Positions 20,096 to 28,968 of a DNA stretch of 64,000 nt are shown here, piece after piece. The stretch covers positions 434,001 to 498,000 of the forward strand of contig JAOANU010000004.1 of the NCBI GenBank assembly GCA_034387635.1, written 5' to 3'. A program made the translations under genes and the position numbers. This DNA is from Rhodosporidiobolus odoratus (lineage: Eukaryota; Basidiomycota; Microbotryomycetes; Sporidiobolales; Sporidiobolaceae). Position 1 is the first letter of the stretch. Every line of letters starts with the position of its first letter. A model generated the notes under the pieces. That model did not search any database and was not told the DNA's origin. It was given only the letters and a program-made list of their open reading frames with translations.

Positions 20096-22260
20096 ATGGT
20101 TCTCACCGGCGCAGAGGTGGCAAAGCATACTACGAAAGAGTCTCTATGGATGGTAATCAGTGGTAAGGTGCGCATCCGCTTTCCTCACCGGCTTCTAACC
20201 GCCACTTCACGACGCATGAAGCGATCTTGAGCGGGACAAGTTGGCTGTCCGCCGTGGAAGAAGCTGACATGTTCTTCTCCTCTCACAGGTGTATGACGTG
20301 ACTGAGTTTGCGCCGTCACATCCCGGCGGCATGAAGATTCTGTTAAAGTACGCTGGAAAGGTCCGCCGCTGCCGTTTTTCTCTTTTTCTTCCTTCTGGTG
20401 GACTAGTGCCCTTCCTTACAGGATGCGACGGCGGAGTACGATCCAATCCATCCGCCTGGTACTATCGAAGAAGCACTCTCGCCCGATAAGCACCTCGGCG
20501 ACATGGACATGTCGACGCTCGAAAAAGGGCAGCAGATTATCGAAGAAGCTGTGCCTCAACCAGCTGCTTCGGACGATACTCCTCTCACGCTAGGAGCGTG
20601 TCTAAACCTGGATGACATCGAGAAGGCGGCTGAACGGCTGCTGAAACCGAAAGCCTGGGGTGCGGTTGTCTCGTTCTTATATGTTTATCTACCGCGAAGC
20701 TGACTGTGCAATAGAACAGCCTACTATCGTTCAGCAGCTGACGATGAAAAGAGTACTTTGGAGACTCCCCCAGTGTCACTCCAGCTGATCCATTTTCTGC
20801 TGCAGCTCATGACTGGAACCGCCTTTCTGTCTCCGCCGTCCGCTTACGCCCTCGAGTCCTTCGGGATGTCACTACCGTCGACCTGTCGACGAGCATACTC
20901 GGCTTCAAGTCGAGCATGCCCGTCTTCATCTCGCCAGCAGCCATGGGCAGGCTCGCCCATCCCGATGGCGAAAAATGCCTTGCGAGGGTAGCCGCCACCC
21001 ACCAGATCCCGTATATCGTGCGCCTTTCCATTCTCACAGCACCTGAGCACGACGTATGACTGATGCTTCCCGCGGAGTAGATCTCGGCCAACGCCTCGGT
21101 CAGCTTTGAAGATATCGCCAGCCAAGCAGGGGGTAATCAGACTCTGTTCTACCAGGTAAGCTGATCACTTTGCTTCCCTTGTGTGCACTGAGCGTGCGGT
21201 ACAGTTCCGCTTATCTGGTCTCTTCCGCAGCTATACGTCAACCGTGATCGTGCCAAGTCGGAAGCGATCCTCAAGCGAGTTAGGAAGGTCGGGTACAAGG
21301 TGCGCGCTGGACATCCTGCTTTCTGCGCCATTGCGGTTCAGCTGACTCAGACACTTTGACTAGGCCATTTGCGTTACCGTTGACGCGCCTGTCGCTGGCA
21401 AGCGCGAACGGGATGAGCGGACGAAGCTAGACGATGAGTCATCTCACGACCCAAACATGCTCAAAGCTGTGGCGAGCACAGGCCCCGATACACCAGATGC
21501 TCCGCAAGATGAGAAGGCACAGGGTATCGCTCAGTCACTCGGCAGGTGAGCCGGCGTTCTTCCTTTCGGGGCCAAGAGCGAAGGTGACTTACCCTGCTTC
21601 TTCACGCCACACTGTCCCTCTCCTTCGTCCGCCGACTCGATCGCTTCGGCCATATTCAGTTACGTCGACCCCGCATTGACATGGGAAGACCTCGCCTGGG
21701 TACGAAAACACTCCGGTGGTCTGCCAATCATCGTCAAGGGCATCCAGTGCGCGGAAGATGCCGCTCTTGCGGCTCACCACGGTGCTCAAGCGATCATTCT
21801 CTCGAATCACGGCGGTAGGCAGCTCTCCGGCGCACCGAGTAGCCTCGAAACGCTGCTCGAGATTCGCAAGTTCGAACCGTGGGTGCTGAAGAAGCTCGAG
21901 GTTTATTGCGATGGTGGCTTTAGGCGAGGGACAGATATACTAAAGGCCATCGGCCTCGGTGCGAAGGCGGTTGGCATAGGAAGACCGTGTATGTGCCTGG
22001 CCTTCTTCTTTTGCTACCCGTCTGCTTCATGCTGATCATCCGCCGTTCCCCTAGTCATGTACTCTCTAGTCTTCGGCGACGCAGGAGTCAACAAGGTCGC
22101 CACGATTCTACGTGACGAGCTTGCGCAGAATACTCGCTTGATGGGCGCAACCAAGCTGAACGAGGTCGTGCCGAGTATGGTGAACGCGAGGATGCTCGAG
22201 CAGGATGTGTATGATGGACCGTATACCAGTCCAATGACCCGGTTATCGGCAAAACTGTAA
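20096..22260 (+). CDS. CYB2: Flavocytochrome b2, L-lactate:cytochrome c oxidoreductase
   Basis: Oxidises L-lactate (or a related 2-hydroxyacid) to pyruvate and passes electrons through haem. The N-terminal cytochrome b5 domain has both haem-ligand contexts: VYDVTEFAPSHPGGMKILL (HPGG) and DATAEYDPIHPPGTIEE. A linker (LTLGACLNLDDIEKAAERLL) leads to the FMN barrel: RLRPRVLRDVTTVDLSTSIL, SSMPVFISPAAMGRLAHPDG, ISANASVSFEDIA, LYVNRDRAKSEAILKRVRK, AICVTVDAPVAGKRERDER, TWEDLAWVRKHSGGLPIIVKG, then the catalytic SNHGGRQLSGAPSSLETL and YCDGGFRRGTDILKAIGLGA. Ten or so exons. The haem domain begins within ten residues of the start MVLTGAEVAKH, so the usual mitochondrial presequence is missing from this model. 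Confidence 0.9.
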
Positions 22261-22328
22261 TAGAGGCTCCTCGATGCACACAGCTCACCTCGCCGCCGCA
22301 TCACCGAACCATTCGCACCTGCCCAGAC

Positions 22329-23420
22329 CTAAGAATCCATATCGAAATGCCTTTCCGAAGAATGGGTGGACCGCCAGCTGTTGTTCGTCCCTTGACGCTG
22401 CAAGGGCCCGAAGGAGTTGTTGCTGCGCATCTGTACGGGAGAACCACCGGAGTTGTCGGAAAAGCCCCCGGGAGAGCCTCCCCTCTCGCGATGCCTCCGC
22501 TCGGCGTCTATCTCGATGTACTGCAAACCGCTTCGTTGATGAGCAAGTTCATGACAGAAGGCATGTTGAAGCATTTCGACGTACCAAATTCTGCAACTGC
22601 TCCTTGATGCCCGTTCGCTTGATAGCGTGCTGTTTGTCTCGATCATCAAGGTGGTGTAACTGCGCTTCGACTGCAGCAGGGCATCAGAAGAGGCAGACTA
22701 GCACAAGCGAGTTGAAGCTCACGGTCGGCGTCTTGTTGAATCACCTCTGGCATCAACAGCAGGTACGGCAAAAAAAGTTGTGAAGGACAGAACGTACATT
22801 TTCCCAACTTCTCGTCGAGCTGGCTCTACGAATGCATAGGTTCTCAGCGGAGAATCGGATGCTGCGAAACGGAATGCACAACGCACCAGCTCCGCCTTTT
22901 CGTCTAGCCACTGGAATAAGCGCACCGCTTTTCCATCTTGCATCAGGACATCGAGCTTGGCACGGTATGTCGCCAGGACTTCATGATCCCTGCGCGAGGG
23001 GTATACCCCATCCCTCTCTGCACGCAGTCATCAGTCGCAACGTCCTGGCAGAGAGCTGAACGAGTCACAGCAACTGACCGATCTTGCGTTCGTACCGCCC
23101 GATCTCTTTCGTCAATTCTATCCGCTGAAGCTCATAGCCGGCAGACGGAGGGATTTGGCTGATCTTCTCTTGAACTGCCGCAGGAAACCGAAGGTCAGGC
23201 TACTTGCAGGATCACGCGGTTTGCACGTTGTAAGGTCGACGGAACTGACGCGATGCCTCTGCAGTGCCGCAGGCCCAAAGTCAGCTGAACTGCGACAGAG
23301 AACAACAAGAAGGGTCTCACGCTTTGCTTCTAAAACGTTCCGCCATGCGCGCACCTCTTTCATCGACAGCGAGCGCGACTCGACGGGCATAGGTCTCGTG
23401 GGTAAGGGCGGCGCTGACAT
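22329..23420 (-). CDS. Unidentified protein, probably coiled-coil
   Basis: I do not recognise the family. A start at 23420 has good context (ACAACATGTC): MSAPPLPTRPMPVESRSLSM, then KEVRAWRNVLEAK. Frame-preserving splices add KISQIPPSAGYELQRIELTK with EIGRYERKI, an exon RDHEVLATYRAKLDVLMQDG ending AVRLFQWLDEKAEL, a short exon VIQQDADRELQL, then VEAQLHHLDDRDKQHAIKRT and the last exon YIEIDAERRHRERGG with a Gly/Ser/Asn-rich tail ending RHFDMDS-stop. Charged heptad-like helices and a disordered tail suggest a scaffold or complex subunit. It is convergent with CYB2: the two stop codons are only 68 bp apart. About seven exons; boundaries are tentative. Confidence 0.55.
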
Positions 23421-24624
23421 GTTGTCCGAGCTGAGAGCCTTTTGGTAGATGGAGAAGGCAAGAAACGACGTGAACAGGAAGCAGGGACTGTAGGATCAAT
23501 ACGTAAGATATTCTCCGGCAGCTGCACTGCCTGACCTTGATAGTCGAAGGCGCTGCACCCGCTGGTCGCCCGCTGGCATCGCATTGTAGTGCAACGCGGC
23601 GAAAGGAGGTGACATGATGGGCAGCCGAAGGAAAAGAGGAATAGGGGTTAACTCAGAAAAGCTAACTACTGCAATCTGCGAAGGTCAAAGCGAACGTGGC
23701 GAGGTCAGGTAGGTGGCAAACCGCGAGGATATATAGAGCGACCGCGAGAGTATGCGCTATCGACGAAGTGGCGAGCGGACCCAAGTTAAGGAGATAGAGA
23801 CACACCAATCTCCGCTGGACAGGTTAGCGCTGCTTTTAAGCTGCCCCGCGACGATCCGTCTGCCCAAACAGCGTTGTGGACGCGCTGTCCGCTCGGCCTG
23901 TTCAATCAACCAGGGTGACGGGGCCAAGGCCCTGTATGCATTTCCCGCCTTCGGGTTCAAAGAAATGCGCGAGCCAAGCGGGATTGTGGCGGATCACTGC
24001 ACAAGTTGGGATTGTGGCGGATCACTGCACAAGTTGTTCGCAGCGGCCGAGAATATGCAGATTGTGTAGGCGGTGTGAGCGATGGAAGTCGGCTGGGGGA
24101 AAGCAGGGACATAACCGAAACAAAAGAGCGAGTTCTGGTGGCCGAAACGTAGAAAAGTATAAAGACAACTGCGGAGAAAGAGTTCAGGAGCCGTGACAGT
24201 CGAGACAAGCAGAGCCGAGCCGAGGTAGAGAAAGGAAACCAGCCTGAGCAGCCAGTCAGGCGCCCCGCTCTCGGCGCGCATCTCTCGCTTCTCCTTCTCC
24301 GTACCGCGAGTATCCCTCGACACCGCCTTTTTCTTTTCACCTTCGCAGCTCTAGAACCGTTCCTCACAATCCAACCGTTCCCACTCCTCCTCCATCTCGA
24401 CTTTCTCCCTCCCTCGCGCCGCCAAAGGAGAAGGATGAAACAAGGCGACGAGTAGTCGGTTTCAGGCCGAGAGTGTTTTGGAGAAAAGGGTGTACAGGGA
24501 TAATGTCGAATAAGGCGGAAGTCGGGTAAGAGAACGGATAAGGACGGAAAGGGGAAAGGTGAGGTATCGAGGGGGTTTTGGTTGCCGGAAAGAAGAAAAG
24601 AGTCGCTATGTCCGTCTAAACCGT
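23421..24624. other. 1.2 kb intergenic region with a 28-bp tandem duplication
   Basis: Lies between two minus-strand genes, so it holds the promoter of the coiled-coil gene and the 3' flank of eS27. A TATATA box sits at 23730-23735 and a tandem duplication at 23980-24035. A 7-bp inverted repeat (GCATTTC...GAAATGC) lies near 23938-23968. Open frames here carry no recognisable protein. Confidence 0.45.
23980..24035. repeat. Perfect 28-bp tandem duplication
   Basis: Two adjacent identical 28-bp copies (23980-24007 and 24008-24035), each beginning GGGATTGTGGCGG and ending CACAAGTT. Confidence 0.95.
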
Positions 24625-25433
24625 TTACTGCTTGCGGCGGAAGGAGCAGCCTGCACGAACAGAGCGTCAACGCGAAGAACGAGAGTACATTTACGCGTCG
24701 AATCGTACCCTCAGTGAGGCGGGCCTTGCCACTGCAGAGGTGAAGAAAGGAGGACAAGATGAGTTAGCCTAGCTCGCTGGGGGCACGTTCGGCGCAAATG
24801 GACGCACCCAGTCGGCTGGCAAAGGACAGTGCTGCAGGAGCCGCAGAGGACAACGGTCTGGGCGTGCGAGAAGACGGTGGTAATGTTGAAGCAGCCCGGG
24901 CACTGGAAGGGAGAAAAGTGGGGACTCAGTACGGAAATCGTCAAGAGCAAGTGCAAATGCGCAGACATACCTTGACGTCCATAAAGTAGGAGTTGGGCGA
25001 CCTGCACGGTGGAGAAAGGGGAGCATGAGTCTCGACGGCTGAGCTAAAGTGGGGCAGGTCGGCAGGTGAACGTACTGCACAAGCCTCTTGAGCTTGTGGG
25101 TCTGGGCAGTCTTCTCGGCGGACGGGTTGAGGAGGTCAACAGCGAGCGACTGAAGAGCGCACACGAGCGGGGTAGTCAGTAACTTGGTTCTAAGGACTGA
25201 AGGTGCTAACCGGTGTCCGCGCCATCTCCGCCATTCTCGCCTAAGCATTCATCCCTCTGCCACTGCTGCTACGGTCACTGTGCTTTCCACGTATTTCCTG
25301 AGCGTGCGCGATGGCGTTGCCACCAGGTCCCGCCGGCATCTCGCGTGACCATCGATCCAGTCGTCGCCCCTCACTCGCTCGCGCTATAGTTGCGACGCTG
25401 ATGTCGGACTTGTTCAAGAGAGTGACTGACCAT
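24625..25433 (-). CDS. RPS27: 40S ribosomal protein eS27 (RPS27)
   Basis: Small-subunit ribosomal protein with a C4 zinc ribbon. The exons read [13 protein letters not shown] with [38 protein letters not shown] with [20 protein letters not shown], and CSFRRKQ-stop (TAA complement at 24625-24627). The zinc ligands are CPGC and CGSC. The family starts M-x-L-A-x-D-L-L. Splicing an ATG at 25433-25431 directly to TCG at 25149 (GTCAGT donor, TTCAG acceptor, 281-nt intron, phase 0) gives [10 protein letters not shown], exactly the family form and length (about 82 residues). The alternative start at 25234 ([12 protein letters not shown]) adds eight atypical residues. The start-codon intron may carry regulatory signal, as in many ribosomal protein genes. 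Confidence 0.9.
25150..25433 (-). other. ATG-only first exon and 281-nt first intron of RPS27 (putative)
   Basis: CACCATG followed by GTCAGT on the minus strand; the acceptor CTCTTCAG precedes TCGCTCGCT. This restores the canonical eS27 N-terminus. Confidence 0.7.
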
Positions 25434-26447
25434 GGTGACTGTACGGTTGACAGTTCAGGTGGCGAGGTGAGAGAGAGAGACGGGAATTGAATAAAAGTCG
25501 TTTGAGTGAGGGCGAGTCAGAGGGTGGCAAAAGCGCGAGGAAGGGCGAGCAAAGGCGAGTCAGTCTATAGAGTTGTATGAGGGTAGACTCTGGTAGAGTA
25601 GTATAGTTCACCTTTCGGCTTGGAAATCCAGACGGAGAGAAAAGGAGAACGAGCTTCGTACAACTCTAGACTTGACCTCGCTTGACCTCGTCACTCTCTA
25701 CGCCCTTGTTATGGCCACTAGGCTGCAAGATGTGGATATGCTCTTCTTCGCCTTCCCCCTCACCCATCCCACACAGCACCTCATCCTCGCCTCCAGGTTG
25801 CTCCACTTCGCCAGATTATCTCTTGCTTTCTCGCTTCATTATCAACATGCGCCTCTCGTCAAACGACAGACAAACGTGCGAGGCCATGTGCGCTACGCGG
25901 CTCCCGTCGACCGCCATGTAGCCTAGCCTCTGCCAACGGGCTTTCATCTACTTCTCGCTTTCCCCTACGCTGGCTACACATCCGCGTCATCGCCTATTGA
26001 TTCAGCATTTCCTGATGAGAAGTCTTCAAAGTGGTCTCCTCCCGACTCGAGCGAATCCAACCGGGACGCTATCGCTACAACACGCTCTCTGAGCACCAAG
26101 AGCGAACGTATCCTCGCTCAGCGCTTTTGCAGATTACGGCCAGTGCACCTGATCACAGGACTTGCACCATTCAAGCATGTCTTGAGAACATGCCTCGTCG
26201 CTGACCAGACTTCCGACGATGAAGCGCGGTCTCGGTTTTTCTTTCAAAGTCCTCTTCCGCCCTTTTTCCCAGATTCCCCCTTGGCTCTCGCTCACCACCT
26301 TCACTCTCGCTTGCCACGCAACGCAAGGACTACCTCAAAGAGCAAGAAGAAGACTGTCGTCTCGAAGAGTGCTACAAGCGATGTCGCTACACCAAACCTG
26401 CTTTTCTCTCCTCCCTGAAAGCCTCCCACCTCCCTCCCTCAAGCGCC
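25434..26447. other. 1.0 kb intergenic region, no supported gene
   Basis: This holds the RPS27 promoter (minus) and the 3' flank of the secreted-protein gene. A plus-strand stretch near 26325-26400 reads RKDYLKEQEEDCRLEECY with further Cys, resembling a CHCH fragment. I found no start, stop or exon structure to support it. Confidence 0.4.
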
Positions 26448-27967
26448 CTATTGATCCTTCTCACCCGCTCCGTTCCCCGTCGCAGCCTCCGTCCCAACCG
26501 GTGCCGGCGCAGGCGGAGCCGCGACCGTGCCATTGACAAACTGAATCGGTCCTTTCGAGTTGATGCCGGCGTTCTCAAGGGCTTTAGCGAGTGCAGCGGG
26601 GAGGTCGGCCATGTTTGTGGCGGTGGAGAGGGTGGCGGCGTCTTGTGGGGAGACGGTGAGGGTTGCGGCGGGAGCTGGGGAAGCAATACAGTAAGGGCGA
26701 CTCCGGGGGGAAGGGAAGCAAAAGTGAAGAAGGAAAGGAGTGCGCACCTTGTTCGGAACTGGCGGCAGCTGTAACGTTCGCGGCGGCACCAGCACCGGCT
26801 GTGGCGACGGCTACCGTCGAGTTGTCGGCAGCAGCCAAGGTATCGTTCGTGTTGGCGACAGCCGCTGGTCAGGAGAAGGGCAAGGCGAACACGGCAGGGG
26901 AAGGTCATCGACGGGCTGAGAGAGACAGACGGGGAGAGCAGACCTGTCGCAACAGCAGCAGCATCTGTGTGACAATCAGGGCGATTCAGACCGAAGCACA
27001 GGGAATATGAAGGGTTCCTTGGAAGTAGGAGGTAAAAGACCGGCTTACTGGCTGTGACAGTTTCGGTGACGGTAACGGTTGTAGCGGCGCCGGCGCCGTC
27101 ATCTAGCATACATAAAGTGGGGAGTCAGCGAAAGAGACGACCAGCGGCGGTAAGGGGCAAGCAAAAATATGTGAGGTAGACTGTCCGTCAGGCTCGAAAG
27201 GGGTTGAGTCACGCACCAGTGGCGTTACCGCCGGCGGCTGCTACCGCTTCTCCAGCCGTCACTGCATGTCGTCAAATGTACTCGTCAGACTCCCGGGTTT
27301 CCGGAAAGAGGGATATTGGATGACTCGCTGTTTGCGGCTCCGGCGAGGGTCGTGTTTGCAGCGGCAGCTTGAGTAGCGTTGGCAAGAAGGGCTGACGGGG
27401 AAGAGTAAGTCAGATCCGATCCGAGAGATGGTAATCTGGGGCAATAAAGGGATTCGGAGACGGAGACTCACCCTCGGCGCCTGCGCCTCCGGCTCCAGCT
27501 GCAGCACCTACGGAAATCGATCGTAAGCGGGCATAAGGTGCGGAGGAAGATGTAGGCAGACGAAGGCAGATGTAGCTCACCCGCTCCAGCTCCAGCTCCT
27601 ACCGCCGCAGGAGGACCAGCAGCACCCCCTTGTCCAGCAAGGGGATCTCCCCCTCCGCCGTTACGCTCCGGCCCTCCACGTCCGAGCCCGCCGGCGCGAC
27701 CTGAACCGATACGGACGCGTTGAGATGTCTAGAGTGAGGAAAAATGGTTAGGGAGGTGAAGGTTGGCTTGTAGAGGGGAAGTTGCGATGTACCCTCTTGT
27801 GATTGTCGAGACGACGAGGGCCGAGCTGGTCACGCTCCCAGTGCGTGAGCTGCGAGGTAAACTAGGGAAGGTCAGCTCGTTCGCGAAAAGGAAAATATCA
27901 GATCGCTCACTCCAAAGGTCGAGGCAACGAAGGCGACGAGAAGAAGCGAGAGCACCTTAATGTGCAT
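26448..27967 (-). CDS. Secreted low-complexity Ala/Gly/Thr/Asn-rich protein from many tiny exons
   Basis: No family recognised. The start MHIKVLSLLLVAFVAST is a clear signal peptide. The next exon is LTHWERDQLGPRRLDNHKR, then an Arg/Gly-rich exon (TSQRVRIGSGRAGGLGRGGP and onward, ending in Gly-Ala repeats). A chain of very short in-phase exons follows: AAAGAGGAGAE (36 nt), ALLANATQAAAANTTLAGAA, TAGEAVAAAGGNAT, DDGAGAATTVTVTETVTAS, NAAAVAT (21 nt, 26944-26964) and AVANTNDTLAAADNSTVAVA. The last exon is LTVSPQDAATLSTATNMADL through GAGEKDQ-stop. N-glycosylation sequons recur (NAT, NTT, NDT, NST, NVT, NGT). One splice uses a GC donor (27328). No GPI signal is seen at the C-terminus. Likely a cell-wall or extracellular mucin-like protein. 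Confidence 0.65.
26944..26964 (-). other. 21-nt microexon in the secreted-protein gene
   Basis: Bounded by a CACACAG acceptor and a GT donor; it adds seven codons (Ala-rich) in phase 1. Confidence 0.55.
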
Positions 27968-28968
27968 AGTCGAAGCTTGCTGCTTGCTGGGATGTGTGAA
28001 GCGCAAAGCGAGAGTGTAAGCCAGAAGATATCGTCAAGACGGAGAACTCGACCTGCGGAGGGAAAAGTCAGATGCGCAGGGGCAAGCGAGGGGGAAGCAC
28101 GCACCGGTAGTCCAGGGGGACAAGTTCCAAATCCAACAGAGCGCACCTCACTATGCGACACTAGTAGAAGGAACGCAGAAAAGAAAGAAGAAAACCAAGG
28201 CAAGGTCGAGCGAGGCGATGTCAAGCTGCAGCCTGCACTTCTCGCCCGAACTGAGCGTGCTGGGTCTCGACAACGGCAGCGAGAGAAAAAGGAGACGTTG
28301 CGACGTTGCACTTGAAGCGCTGCAAACAACCAGAATGGAGAAGAGACCGAGGAGCAAGAGACGACGCACCTCCATCGAGACAGCAGTGGCACCCGAGAGT
28401 ATAAGCGATCCGGTCTGAAAGGGCATTGCCATACCCACGGTCCAGTACACTGGCGCAGCGCAAGCTGAGCATAGTCCCGAGAGAGACAAGCGAAGCGGAC
28501 TCTCCCTTGAGAAGGTCATCTTCCCAAGCAACCCCCATTTCGCCCTCGGCCGCCAGCGCCAGCCTGACCCAGCACGCCCAAGCCGAGAAAGCGGATCGAG
28601 GGCGAGGTGCTCCGCCTTGTCCACCCCAATCCGAGCCTCTCCCGCGTCTCCGAGTCCTAAGGTCCACCCGATGTGAGCGCGCGAGCCCGACCGCTGTGCG
28701 TGTACATGACGACCTTCATCGCAAGCAAGAACTCCATCACCTAACCCATGCCATCCGTCTGCTCTGCCTTCGCGAATGATGAGGCTGGACCCTCCTTACT
28801 CCGTTTCCGCAATCAGCCGAATCCTCCTCGCTTCGTCCTCGCAATCCAAGACTTGCTCGCCCCTCCGACCTTGCCCCGCACGCCTTCACACCATCGCCTC
28901 CATCGCGTCCACCATGCTTAGGCTCCTCCTCCTGCCTATCTCCCGCCTCGATCACAAGAACGTGAGGC
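27968..28968. other. 1.0 kb intergenic: promoter of the secreted-protein gene
   Basis: Between two minus-strand genes. Long open frames on both strands look like GC-rich chance frames; none has recognisable domains. Confidence 0.4.

Noticed and set aside
23938..23968. GGTTCAAA-like box near a small inverted repeat, considered as a tRNA gene
   Set aside because: No A box, no cloverleaf pairing and the stem is only 7 bp.
23957..24757. 266-aa minus-strand open frame
   Set aside because: It only contains the GKARLTEG exon of RPS27 and then reads through intron and intergenic sequence; the rest is low-complexity GC-rich translation.
26143..26536. Plus-strand frame reading RKDYLKEQEEDCRLEECY, like a CHCH-type small mitochondrial protein
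   Set aside because: No start codon, no paired second Cys motif at normal spacing, and the frame runs without stop into the antisense of the secreted-protein gene.
27907..28667. Several 150-160 aa minus-strand frames upstream of the secreted-protein gene
   Set aside because: No recognisable motif, no mutual splice connection to the signal-peptide exon, composition typical of GC-rich noncoding DNA.
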